DNA of 64,000 nt, taken from NCBI RefSeq assembly GCF_042652185.1, contig NZ_JBHSIX010000001.1. One strand, given 5' to 3'. The DNA comes from Actinacidiphila fildesensis. Its GTDB lineage: Bacteria; Actinomycetota; Actinomycetes; Streptomycetales; Streptomycetaceae. The position numbers and the translations under genes were made by a program. The notes below the pieces were generated by a model. It had not been told where the DNA came from. It saw nothing but the letters and a program-made list of their open reading frames with translations, and ran no database searches. This document shows, in pieces, positions 1-7,236 of the stretch (position 1 is its first letter; the number at the start of each line of letters is the position of its first letter).

Positions 1-387
1 ACCAAGGACCCGCTCGACATCCTCGCCTGGCAGTACGACATCGTCTGCAACGGCATCGAGCTGTCGTCCGGCGCGATCCGGAACCACGAGCCCGCGGTCA
101 TGTACAAGGCGTTCGAGATCGCCGGCTACGACCAGGCGACCGTGGAGAAGGAATTCGGCGGCATGCTCCGCGCCTTCCACTTCGGCGCCCCGCCGCACGG
201 CGGCATCGCCCCGGGCGTGGACCGCATGGTCATGCTGCTCGCGGACGAGCCGAACATCCGCGAGACGATCGCCTTCCCGCTCAACCAGCACGCCCAGGAC
301 CTGCTCATGGGCGCGCCGAGCGAGGTCGAGGAGAGCCGGCTGCGCGAGCTGCACATCCAGCTCCGCAAGCCGCAGCCGAAGGTCTGA
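1..387 (+). CDS. aspS: Aspartyl-tRNA synthetase, C-terminal part (5' end outside window)
   Basis: Frame 1 is open from the first base to a TGA at 385-387, giving the last 128 residues of a class II aminoacyl-tRNA synthetase, which charges tRNA-Asp in the cytoplasm. The class II motif 3 is visible as GGIAPGVDRMVMLL, with its ATP-binding arginine, and is preceded by the FHFGAPPHGG segment typical of bacterial AspRS. The end (HIQLRKPQPKV) matches streptomycete AspRS tails. The catalytic N-terminal half lies upstream of the window. A strong hairpin follows at once, so transcription probably ends here. Confidence 0.95.
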   Translation, partial: TKDPLDILAWQYDIVCNGIELSSGAIRNHEPAVMYKAFEIAGYDQATVEKEFGGMLRAFHFGAPPHGGIAPGVDRMVMLLADEPNIRETIAFPLNQHAQDLLMGAPSEVEESRLRELHIQLRKPQPKV

Positions 388-397
388 CCGGCGGCCC

Positions 398-428
398 CCG
401 GTCCCGGACGCGTTCCGTCCGGGACCGG
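398..428 (+). terminator. Hairpin terminator after aspS
   Basis: A perfect 13-bp GC-rich stem (CCGGTCCCGGACG at 398-410 with its complement at 416-428) closes a 5-base loop 11 bases after the aspS stop. There is no T-tract, as is usual for Streptomyces terminators. Confidence 0.7.
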
Positions 429-493
429 AGGCAACCCGGAAGGAGTGCCATCGCGTTCCACTGATGTGGAAGGGACACGATGGCGAGCAGACG

Positions 494-601
494 ATGCTGA
501 CGCCCCCGGAATTCGAGGAGTTCGTGGCGGCGCGCGGCCCGAGGCTGCTGCGCGTCGCCTGGCTGCTGACCGGCGACGCCCATCTCGCGGAAGACCTGCG
601 A
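494..601 (+). pseudogene. N-terminal fragment of a SigE-family ECF sigma factor
   Basis: From ATG 494 the reading frame encodes MLTPPEFEEFVAARGPRLL and then a WLLTGDAHLAEDL stretch, the standard start of region 2 in the small SigE-like (SCO-type) ECF sigma factors. At about base 600 the similarity stops abruptly and the frame runs into a sequence unlike any sigma factor. The DNA-binding and promoter-melting regions are missing, so no working sigma factor can be made. The convergent MazF-type toxin gene ends only about 30 bases further on. I infer a deletion remnant; the family call rests on about 36 residues. Confidence 0.7.
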
Positions 602-628
602 ACTCCCCGACCGGGCGGCCGGGCGGGA

Positions 629-976
629 CTACAGCGCCAGCTGACGGCGGAGGGCGTCGTCCAGCGATTTCAACGTCACGGACGGCACCGCTCCGAGACG
701 TCGTACCAGCCGCTCCACGGCCACGGTCCGTACCTGCTCGCACTGGGCCTTGGCGTCCTTGACGAGTCCGGACCGCCCGGCATCCAGGAAGACTTGGAAG
801 GCGTAGACCCGGTCGGTGTTGGAGGTGACCGGGACCACCGTGATCACGCCGCGGCCCTGGGTCTCCACGGACCGGTTCGCGGCGTCGTGGGAGACGATCA
901 CAGCGGGCCGAGCCTTGATCGCCTCGCTGCCGCGGACCGGATCCAGGTCCACGAGGTAGATGTCACCGCGCCTCAT
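629..976 (-). CDS. Type II toxin, MazF/PemK family endoribonuclease
   Basis: The 115-residue protein begins MRRGDIYLVDLDPVRGSE and has the PemK/MazF core: the G-D-[IV]-[YW] opening strand, RPAVIVSHDAAN, a VVPVTSN strand carrying the catalytic-type threonine/serine, and a terminal AQCEQVRTVAVERL segment. The family cleaves mRNA at short sequence motifs. Length is normal and no break is visible, so the toxin looks intact. Its start overlaps the antitoxin frame by 14 bases, the usual translationally coupled antitoxin-toxin order, but that antitoxin frame is interrupted by a stop codon. Confidence 0.88.
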   Translation of the reverse strand: MRRGDIYLVDLDPVRGSEAIKARPAVIVSHDAANRSVETQGRGVITVVPVTSNTDRVYAFQVFLDAGRSGLVKDAKAQCEQVRTVAVERLVRRLGAVPSVTLKSLDDALRRQLAL

Positions 977-1199
977 GGACCACCCCGTCGGCCGTGGCCG
1001 CCTCCCAGAGTCCGGCGTCCTCCGAGCCGTCCCACTCGTCCCAGGCGGCGGCCTATTCGTCTTCGAGGCGTGCCGTGCGCAGCATCTCGATCGCTGCGTG
1101 TATCACAGCGGACCGCGATTCGGCGGCGGTCGCCGACGCATACGCATCGACGAACGCCACATCTGCCTCGGGCAGGCTGACACTGATCTTCATGACCAT
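963..1199 (-). pseudogene. MazE-like ribbon-helix-helix antitoxin, interrupted by an in-frame amber codon
   Basis: Reading from ATG 1199 (or 1193), the frame encodes MVMKISVSLPEADVAFVDAY followed by a short helix, a ribbon-helix-helix N-terminus like those of MazE/ParD-type antitoxins. A TAG at 1055-1053 ends it after 48 residues. Without that codon the frame continues for 30 more (AAAWDEWDGSEDAGLWEAAT...), an acidic, tryptophan-rich tail of the kind that wraps the toxin, and stops at 963 inside the toxin start. The DNA-binding half could still be made; the neutralising half could not, barring readthrough or a sequencing error. Confidence 0.75.
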
Positions 1200-1204
1200 C
1201 GGTA

Positions 1205-2932
1205 CTACTCGGCGGTGTCCGGGTTGCCGCCGAAGCGCTCGCGGTAGGTGTCGAGGTCCTCATCGGTGATCTTGGCGAAGAGCACCGGCGGGACGGTGAA
1301 CGGGATGCCGGGTGCCAGGAAGGACAGGGACTTGGCCTCGTCCTGGCTGACCCAGGTCCGGTTGTCGTCCGGAAGGGCGAAGGCGCTGCGCATCGCGGCG
1401 GACGAGGACGGGATGAACGGCTCGGAGACCACCGCGTACAGGTGGATGAGGTTCATCGCGGTGCGCAGGGTGAGCGCCGCGCCGTCCGGGTCCGTCTTGA
1501 TCTCCATCCAGGGGGCCTTCTCCTCCAGGTAGGAGTTGCCCGCGCTCCACAGGGCGCGCAGCGCGGCCGCAGCCTTGCGGAACTGGAGGGTGTCCAGGTG
1601 GCCCTCGTACTCGGCCAGCAGTCCGGCGATCTGCTCACCGAGCTTCGCCTCGGCCTCGCCGGCCGCGCTGCCCGCCGGCACGTCGTCACCGAAGCGCTTG
1701 CGGGAGAAGGACAGGACGCGGTTGACGAAGTTGCCCAGGGTGTCGGCGAGGTCCTTGTTCACGGAGGAGGAGAAGACCTCCCAGGTGAACGAGGTGTCGT
1801 CGGACTCCGGGGCGTTGGCGATCAGGAAGTAGCGCCAGTAGTCGGCCGGCAGCAGGTCCAGCGCGGCATCGGTGAAGATGCCGCGGCGCTGGCTGGTGGA
1901 GAACTTCCCGCCGTAGTACGTCAGCCAGTTGAAGGCCTTGACGTAGTCGACCTTCTTCCACGGCTCGCGGGTGCCCAGCTGGGTGGCCGGGAACATCACC
2001 GTGTGGAACGGGACGTTGTCCTTGGCCATGAACTCGGTGTACCGGACGTCGTCCGCCTCGTACCACCAGGACTTCCAGTCCCGGGTCTCCCCGTCGGGAG
2101 CGGCGTCCGCCCATTCCTTGGTGGAACCGATGTACTCGATCGGGGCGTCGAACCAGACGTAGAAGACCTTGCCGTCCGCGGCCAGCTCCGGCCAGGTGTC
2201 GGCCGGGACCGGAACGCCCCACTCCAGGTCGCGGGTGATCGCGCGGTCCTGGAGGCCCTCGGTGAGCCACTTGCGGGCGATGGAGGAGGCGAGGGTGGGC
2301 CATTCGCCGCCCACCTCGTCGATCCACGCCTCGACCTCGCCGGCCAGCTTCGACTGCAGGAGGAACAGGTGCTTGGTCTCGCGGACCTCCAGCGCGCTGC
2401 TGCCGCTGATCGCGGAGCGCGGGTCGATCAGGTCCGTGGGGTCCAGCACCCGGGTGCAGTTCTCGCACTGGTCGCCGCGGGCCTTGTCGTAACCGCAGTG
2501 CGGGCACGTGCCGACGATGTAGCGGTCGGGCAGGAAGCGCTCGTCGGCGAGCGAGTAGACCTGGCGGATCGCGCGTTCCTCGATGAAGCCGTTGGCCTGG
2601 AGGCGGCGCGCGAAGTGCTGGGTCAGGTCGCGGTTCTCCGGGGAGGAGCTGCGGCCGAAGTAGTCGAAGCGCAGCGCGAAGCCGTCGTAGATCGCCTTCT
2701 GCGCCAGATGCTGCTCGGAGCAGAAGGTGTCGACCGGCAGCCCGGCTTCCTTGGCGGCGAGTTCGGCGGGGGTGCCGTGCTCGTCGGTGGCGCAGATGTA
2801 GAGGACGTCGTGCCCGGTCTGGCGCAGGTAGCGGGCGTAGACGTCGGCCGGGAGCATCGACCCCACCATGTTGCCCAGGTGCTTGATCCCGTTGATATAG
2901 GGCAGGGCGCTGGTGATGAGGTGTCGAGCCAT
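1205..2932 (-). CDS. metG: Methionyl-tRNA synthetase
   Basis: The 575-residue class I synthetase attaches methionine to initiator and elongator tRNA-Met. The HIGH-type signature is HLGN at residues 18-21, inside the PYINGIKHLGNMVGSMLPAD segment typical of actinobacterial MetRS. A zinc-knuckle pair CPHC and CENC lies in the connective peptide, the KMSKS-type loop reads KFSTS, and the C-terminal anticodon-binding helical domain follows. No C-terminal tRNA-binding EMAP domain is present, so this is the short form. ATG 2932 is the only start that keeps the full Rossmann N-terminus. Its stop lies just beyond the antitoxin remnant start, both on the minus strand. Confidence 0.97.
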   Translation of the reverse strand: MARHLITSALPYINGIKHLGNMVGSMLPADVYARYLRQTGHDVLYICATDEHGTPAELAAKEAGLPVDTFCSEQHLAQKAIYDGFALRFDYFGRSSSPENRDLTQHFARRLQANGFIEERAIRQVYSLADERFLPDRYIVGTCPHCGYDKARGDQCENCTRVLDPTDLIDPRSAISGSSALEVRETKHLFLLQSKLAGEVEAWIDEVGGEWPTLASSIARKWLTEGLQDRAITRDLEWGVPVPADTWPELAADGKVFYVWFDAPIEYIGSTKEWADAAPDGETRDWKSWWYEADDVRYTEFMAKDNVPFHTVMFPATQLGTREPWKKVDYVKAFNWLTYYGGKFSTSQRRGIFTDAALDLLPADYWRYFLIANAPESDDTSFTWEVFSSSVNKDLADTLGNFVNRVLSFSRKRFGDDVPAGSAAGEAEAKLGEQIAGLLAEYEGHLDTLQFRKAAAALRALWSAGNSYLEEKAPWMEIKTDPDGAALTLRTAMNLIHLYAVVSEPFIPSSSAAMRSAFALPDDNRTWVSQDEAKSLSFLAPGIPFTVPPVLFAKITDEDLDTYRERFGGNPDTAE

Positions 2933-3237
2933 TGCAGGCTGCTCCCAATTCGTTACGCGGGGTGACTGATTGATCTACGGACCGTCAATATCGTATCCGA
3001 CCCCCCGGGCACCCCTTCTTGTTTTCCTCTGGGGGCGGCATCGGGCGGGCAGGCGGCAGGCGCAGCCCGGGAGCACCGCGCGGGGGGACGGCCCGGAACA
3101 TGCGGGGCCGGCGCCCCGTTGTTGATCACGGTGGGTGACTGCACGTGCGCATGCACGTGCACATGCACGTGCTGGTGCAACCGGTTATCATCTGGCTTAC
3201 CCAGTAGGGCAGTTACGGGGAATTTGGGGAGCGTCTT
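2933..3237. other. Intergenic region between metG and the DUF397 gene
   Basis: This 305-base divergent region contains the metG promoter side and, at 3140-3179, the 12-bp-phased TGCA repeat array described separately. I see no T-box or S-box type leader for metG: no T-box consensus and no terminator/antiterminator pair. Confidence 0.5.
3140..3179. promoter_or_regulatory. Operator-like array of 12-bp-phased TGCACGTGC motifs (DUF397 promoter side)
   Basis: TGCACGTGC occurs at 3140-3148, 3152-3160 and 3164-3172, exactly 12 bp apart, with a fourth partial TGCA at 3176. Each copy contains the palindrome GCACGTGC. The array lies about 60-100 bp before the DUF397 start codon. A related array with the same phase sits in front of the neighbouring XRE regulator. 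I infer a binding site for that regulator. Confidence 0.6.
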
Positions 3238-3471
3238 ATGAGCCGGACACACAATGGCATGGCCTCGACAGATCTCCAGGGAGTCGTCTGGCAGAAGAGT
3301 TTGCACAGCAACGCGAACGGTACGTGCGTTGAGCTGGCGCAGCTGCCCGGCGGTGAGGTGGCAGTACGCAATTCACGCTTTCCGGACGGACCCGCGTTGA
3401 TATATACGCGGGCCGAGATCGAATCACTGATTCTCGGGGTCAAGGATGGCGAGTTCGACCACCTCATGTGA
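3238..3471 (+). CDS. DUF397 domain-containing small protein
   Basis: The 77-residue protein carries the DUF397 signature: W-x-KS-x-x-S (WQKSLHSN), G-x-CVE-x-A (GTCVELAQ), VAVRNSRFPDGPAL, and a C-terminal tryptophan-free helix. DUF397 proteins are small streptomycete proteins usually encoded beside XRE/DUF5753 regulators, as in whiJ-type loci, where they are thought to modulate the regulator. A GGGGAG ribosome site at about 3226 fixes ATG 3238. The convergent ATP-binding gene ends 12 bases downstream. Confidence 0.85.
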   Translation: MSRTHNGMASTDLQGVVWQKSLHSNANGTCVELAQLPGGEVAVRNSRFPDGPALIYTRAEIESLILGVKDGEFDHLM

Positions 3472-3483
3472 CCGTATATGAAC

Positions 3484-3975
3484 CTATAGCGACGGGTCTT
3501 CGGCCATTCCGATCGGTGAATGGAAGAGGGCCCAGACGACTTTTCCCGCCCCGGTGAGCGGATGCCAGCCCCAGGTCTCGCTGTAGGACTCCACCAGGTG
3601 CAGCCCCCGTCCGGACTCCGCGACGAAGTCGGGCGTCCTTGCCACCGGACCGATGGCGCTGGGGTCGCGTACGGCGCAGACCACCCGTGAGGTCCAGCGC
3701 ACCAGACTGAGATGGACCGGGGCACCGCCGGTGCCGGGGGGCACGCCGTAACGCAGCGCGTTGGTGACGAGTTCCGAGGCGACCAGCTCGATGCTCTCGA
3801 AGAGTGGTGCCAGATCCCAGCGCTGAAGTGTCGCCCGGGTGAATCTCCGGGCGTCGCGGACGGCTTCGAAGCGTCCCGGCAGCTCGCACGTGGCGCCGCT
3901 GGACGCGGCCAGGCCCCCGGGGGCGAGCACTCCATCCCATAACGGCTCAAGCACAGTTGCGGCCTCAGTCCTCAT
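3484..3975 (-). CDS. ATP-binding protein, RsbW/SpoIIAB-like anti-sigma kinase fold
   Basis: The protein has a histidine-kinase-like ATPase fold. The N-box reads ELVASELVTNALRYG, the G1-type region is VCAVRDPS, and the G2-type glycine-rich segment is ESGRGLHLVES, followed by GKVVWALF. Such single-domain proteins in Streptomyces resemble anti-sigma factor kinases. I chose ATG 3975 (MRTEAATVLEP): a longer frame to 4113 exists, but it would run through the TGCA operator array and adds no conserved sequence. It is the third member of the DUF397 / ATPase / XRE trio and diverges from the XRE gene. Confidence 0.8.
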   Translation of the reverse strand: MRTEAATVLEPLWDGVLAPGGLAASSGATCELPGRFEAVRDARRFTRATLQRWDLAPLFESIELVASELVTNALRYGVPPGTGGAPVHLSLVRWTSRVVCAVRDPSAIGPVARTPDFVAESGRGLHLVESYSETWGWHPLTGAGKVVWALFHSPIGMAEDPSL

Positions 3976-4029
3976 GCGCGCCCACTGGGTATCTGCACGA
4001 ACCCCATGGTCCCCAACGCCCACACGGTA

Positions 4030-4079
4030 TGCAAGGGCGAATGCACGTGCAGATGCAAGGAATGATGCACGTGATGTTG
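4030..4079. promoter_or_regulatory. Second 12-bp-phased TGCA operator-like array (divergent ATPase/XRE promoter region)
   Basis: TGCA starts at 4030, 4042, 4054 and 4066, each 12 bp apart, with TTGC at 4077. The copies at 4042-4050 (TGCACGTGC) and 4066-4074 (TGCACGTGA) match the array at 3140. The array lies between the divergent ATP-binding gene and the XRE regulator, so one bound region could control both promoters. Confidence 0.6.
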
Positions 4080-4156
4080 CTGTGTGACCGGGTGAGTACT
4101 CAACGCAGCGCAACCGTGGCAGACTGCTGACGACCTAGGGGCGGAGCGTGACGTAA

Positions 4157-5023
4157 ATGACCACAGGGCAGCCGGGAGGCGGGTCCATCGTGCGACGTAT
4201 TCTGCTGGGAGCTCAGCTGCGGCGGCTTCGCGAAGCGGGAGGAATCACCCGTGAGGCCGCCGGTTATTCGATCCGCGCGTCCGAATCGAAGATCAGCCGC
4301 ATGGAGTTGGGACGCGTGAGCTTCAAGGAACGGGATGTTGCCGACCTCCTGACCCTCTACAACGTGGTCGACGACGAGGACCGCGCGGCCCTCCTCGGGC
4401 TCGTACGCGAGGCGAACGTGGCCGGCTGGTGGCACGGGTACGGGGACGTCCTCCCGGCCTGGTTCCAGACGTATGTGGGTCTCGAGGAGTCCGCCTCACT
4501 GATCCGGACCTTCGAAGTGCAGTTCATCCACGGCCTGTTGCAGACCGAGGACTACTCCCGTGCGGTCGTCGAGCTCGGCCACCCCGGCGCGGCCGCGTCC
4601 GAGATCGAACGCCGGGTCGGCCTGCGGATGGAGCGGCAGAAGCTGCTGGTCTCGGAGCGGGCACCGCACTTCGTCGCCGTCATGGACGAGGGCGCGCTGT
4701 ACCGGCCGTTCGGCGGACGGGACGTCATGCGCGGGCAGTTGAGCCATCTGATGGAAGTCGCGCAGCAGCCGAATGTGACGGTCCACGTCCTGCCGTTCGA
4801 AATCGGGGGCCATGCGGCGGGCGGCGGTGCGTTCACCCTGCTGCGATTCCCGGAGTCCGACCTGTCGGACCTCGTCTATCTGGAACAGCTCACCAGCGCG
4901 CTGTACATCGACAAGCGTGAGGAAGTGGACTTCTACGACAAGACCATGGAAAGGCTCTGCGTGGACAGTCTTTCCGCCGAGCGTTCGCTCGAGCGACTCC
5001 GCAAGATCCATCAACAGGCTTGA
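4157..5023 (+). CDS. XRE-family helix-turn-helix regulator with DUF5753 domain (WhiJ-like)
   Basis: The 288-residue protein has an N-terminal helix-turn-helix at about residues 15-75 (LGAQLRRLREAGGITREAAG, then SESKISRMELGR) and a C-terminal DUF5753 domain that starts around the W-F-Q-x-Y-V-G-L-E segment and ends with RSLERLRKI. This domain pair defines the large family of WhiJ-like streptomycete developmental regulators, generally paired with a DUF397 protein. The TGCA arrays upstream of this gene and upstream of the DUF397 gene suggest that it controls the whole trio, itself included. That control is inference. Confidence 0.88.
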   Translation: MTTGQPGGGSIVRRILLGAQLRRLREAGGITREAAGYSIRASESKISRMELGRVSFKERDVADLLTLYNVVDDEDRAALLGLVREANVAGWWHGYGDVLPAWFQTYVGLEESASLIRTFEVQFIHGLLQTEDYSRAVVELGHPGAAASEIERRVGLRMERQKLLVSERAPHFVAVMDEGALYRPFGGRDVMRGQLSHLMEVAQQPNVTVHVLPFEIGGHAAGGGAFTLLRFPESDLSDLVYLEQLTSALYIDKREEVDFYDKTMERLCVDSLSAERSLERLRKIHQQA

Positions 5024-5087
5024 TACGAAGGTAATATGACGCCGCATCACTAACGCGTGCCGCATCGGCCACCGCGAAAGGGATAAA

Positions 5088-6545
5088 GTGTCGTACTTCT
5101 CCGAGTTGGCTCTTCAGTACATCGACGGTGAGTGGCGCTCCGGCTCCGGCTCCTGGGACATCGTCGATTTCAATCCCTACAACGGGGACAAACTCGCCTC
5201 GATCACGGTGGCGACGAAGGCCGAGGTGGACCAGGCGTACCGGGCTGCGGAACGCGCTCAGACCGCCTGGGCCGAGACCAACCCGTACGCCCGCCGGCTG
5301 GTCTTCGAGCGCGCGCTGAAGGTCATCGAGGAGCGCGAGGCGGAGATCACCGAGGCGATCATCGCCGAGCTGGGCGGCACGTACCTCAAGGCCGGCTTCG
5401 AGCTCGCCCTCACCAAGGACATGCTGCGGCAGTCGATGCAGCTCGCGCTGCACCCCGAGGGGCGGATCCTGGCGTCCCCGGTGGACGGCAAGGAGAACCG
5501 CCTCTACCGGAAGCCGGTCGGCGTCGTCGGGGTGATCAGCCCGTTCAACTTCCCGCTCTTCCTCGGTCTGAAGTCCATAGCCCCGGCGCTGGCGCTCGGC
5601 AACGCCGTGGTGCTCAAGCCGCACCAGAACACCCCGGTGGTCGGCGGCACGCTGATCGCGAAGATATTCGAGGAGGCGGGCCTGCCGGCCGGTCTCTTCA
5701 ACGTCGTCATCACGGACATCGCCGAGATCGGCGACAGCTTCATCGAGCACCCGGTGCCCAAGGTCATCTCCTTCACCGGTTCCGACCACGTGGGCCGGCA
5801 CGTGGCCACGGTCGCCGCCTCGCACTTCAAGCGGACGGTGCTGGAGATGGGCGGCAACAGCGCGCTCGTCGTCCTGGACGACGCCGACCTGGACTACGCG
5901 GTCGACGCCGCGGTCTTCAGCCGCTTCGCCCACCAGGGCCAGGTGTGCATGGCGGCCAACCGGGTGCTGGTGGACCGCTCGGTGGAGCAGGAGTTCACCC
6001 GGAAGTTCGTCGCGAAGACCGCCTCGCTGATCGTCGGCGACCCGGCCGACCCGGCCACCCAGATCGGCCCGCTGATCAACACCCTCCAGGCCGAGCGCAT
6101 CACGGCCGAGGTCGCACAGGCCGTCGAGGCGGGCGCCACGGCGCTGCTGCTCGGTGAGGCCGACGGCGCCGTCGTGTCACCGACCGTGCTCGGCGACATC
6201 CCCGCGGACGCCGCGATCCTGCGCCGTGAGCTGTTCGGCCCCGTGGTCCTGGTGGTGCCCTTCGATGGTGAGGAGGAGGCGGTCCGGATCGCCAACGACA
6301 CCCCGTTCGGGCTCAGCGGCGCCGTCCACACCCGGGACATCGAGCGTGGTGTGCGCTTCGCCCAGCGCATCGACACCGGCATGATGCACGTCAACGACGG
6401 CACCATCGCGGACGAGCCGATCGTGCCCTTCGGCGGTGAGAAGGCGTCCGGTGTGGGGCGGCTCAACGGCGATGCCACCGTGGACGCGTTCACGACCGTG
6501 AAGTGGATCTCCATCCAGCACGGACGCAGCCGGTTCCCGTTCTGA
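5088..6545 (+). CDS. NAD(P)-dependent aldehyde dehydrogenase, benzaldehyde/vanillin dehydrogenase-like
   Basis: The 485-residue enzyme of the aldehyde dehydrogenase superfamily oxidises an aldehyde to its acid with NAD(P). Visible hallmarks are the cofactor-binding SPFNFPLFLGLKSIAPAL region, SFTGSDHVGRHV, the general-base glutamate in VLEMGGNSALVV, and the nucleophilic cysteine in HQGQVCMAANR. The C-terminal VNDGTIADEPIVPFGGEKASG resembles the aromatic-aldehyde (XylC, Vdh) branch. GTG 5088 follows a GAAAGGGA ribosome site. The gene stands alone between the XRE regulator and a structured intergenic region, so its physiological substrate is not shown. Confidence 0.9.
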   Translation: MSYFSELALQYIDGEWRSGSGSWDIVDFNPYNGDKLASITVATKAEVDQAYRAAERAQTAWAETNPYARRLVFERALKVIEEREAEITEAIIAELGGTYLKAGFELALTKDMLRQSMQLALHPEGRILASPVDGKENRLYRKPVGVVGVISPFNFPLFLGLKSIAPALALGNAVVLKPHQNTPVVGGTLIAKIFEEAGLPAGLFNVVITDIAEIGDSFIEHPVPKVISFTGSDHVGRHVATVAASHFKRTVLEMGGNSALVVLDDADLDYAVDAAVFSRFAHQGQVCMAANRVLVDRSVEQEFTRKFVAKTASLIVGDPADPATQIGPLINTLQAERITAEVAQAVEAGATALLLGEADGAVVSPTVLGDIPADAAILRRELFGPVVLVVPFDGEEEAVRIANDTPFGLSGAVHTRDIERGVRFAQRIDTGMMHVNDGTIADEPIVPFGGEKASGVGRLNGDATVDAFTTVKWISIQHGRSRFPF

Positions 6546-6584
6546 CCCGCGCTCCGATCGCTTTCTGACCAGCACTCCGACGTC

Positions 6585-6662
6585 CGGTAGCCCGGCTCAT
6601 CACGGTCGTCAGATCGATCTTCACTCCAACGGGTGAAGATACGTATCTGTTCCGGGCTACCG
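6585..6662. other. Nested inverted repeat between the dehydrogenase and STAS genes
   Basis: An outer 11-bp perfect inverted repeat (CGGTAGCCCGG at 6585-6595, complement at 6652-6662) encloses an inner one (ATCTTCAC at 6617-6624, GTGAAGAT at 6633-6640). The folded unit would be 78 bases with two stacked stems. It begins 40 bases after the dehydrogenase stop, so it could be a terminator, but the nested shape is more elaborate than the simple hairpins elsewhere in the window. Confidence 0.5.
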
Positions 6663-6691
6663 CCTCCCGTGTGCGAATTCCCGCCGGATAC

Positions 6692-6708
6692 GGTGACCGT
6701 AGGTCACC
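6692..6708. promoter_or_regulatory. 17-bp palindrome, possible operator
   Basis: GGTGACCGTAGGTCACC has perfect 7-bp arms around a 3-bp centre and lies 48 bp before the GTG start of the STAS gene. The size and symmetry suit a dimeric repressor such as a GntR or TetR type. No regulator gene of those families adjoins it. Confidence 0.4.
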
Positions 6709-6755
6709 CAGGCCCCGGTGGTCGCTCGCACGGTCGACCGCGGGAGGGGACACCG

Positions 6756-7151
6756 GTGCAGGATGATGCCCGCAGTGATCCGCCGATCGGCCCGCCGAAT
6801 CTGGTCCCCCCGGCCAATCGGTATGCGCGCACCTACCGGATCGACGCGTTCACCGTCGTGGAGCTGCGCGGTGAACTGGACATCGACACCGCGCGGTTCG
6901 TGGCTCCGCATCTGGATCTCGTCTCCGGCGGTCCGCCCCCGCTCCGGGTCGTCGTCGATCTGTGCCCGCTGGAGTTCGTCGACTGCTACGGCCTGTCCCT
7001 GCTCTGCCGTGCCCGCCGCCGTGTCCAGGTCCGGGGCGGGGAGCTGAGAACGGTCTGCGACCGCCCGTCGACGCTGCGGCTGCTGCGGTTGACCGGACTG
7101 GCCGAGGCCTTCCACCCGGTGCCGAACCTCGCGCGCGCCATGGGGGGTTGA
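6756..7151 (+). CDS. STAS-domain protein, anti-sigma factor antagonist-like
   Basis: The start is GTG 6756, preceded by a GGGAGGGGA ribosome site; this gives 131 residues. The STAS fold is recognisable from YRIDAFTVVELRGELDIDTA through RVVVDLCPLEFVDCYGL to the GGELRTVCDRPSTLRLLRL helix. SpoIIAA/RsbV-type antagonists bind anti-sigma kinases, and phosphorylation of a serine in the D-S-[ST]-G-L loop releases them. Here the loop reads DCYGL, so the usual phosphoacceptor is missing. The protein may be constitutively active or a scaffold. The partner kinase is not identified. Confidence 0.8.
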   Translation: MQDDARSDPPIGPPNLVPPANRYARTYRIDAFTVVELRGELDIDTARFVAPHLDLVSGGPPPLRVVVDLCPLEFVDCYGLSLLCRARRRVQVRGGELRTVCDRPSTLRLLRLTGLAEAFHPVPNLARAMGG

Positions 7152-7236
7152 GCGCAGCTCGCCCCGGTAGCGGGTCCTGAGGAATGGTGTTTGCCTGAGA
7201 TGGTCCGAATTGGACACCTTTCAGGAGGAAATGGCC

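Noticed and set aside
1442..2965. Long plus-strand open frame opposite metG
   Set aside because: It is a high-GC shadow of metG: codon third-position pattern and motifs belong to the minus strand, and no ribosome site or family is visible.
2933..3100. Possible T-box or S-box leader of metG
   Set aside because: No specifier or T-box consensus, no terminator/antiterminator pair; the region is short and mostly simple GC-rich sequence.
3976..4113. N-terminal extension of the ATP-binding protein to 4113
   Set aside because: The extra residues have no family match and would include the TGCA array; ATG 3975 gives the conserved length.
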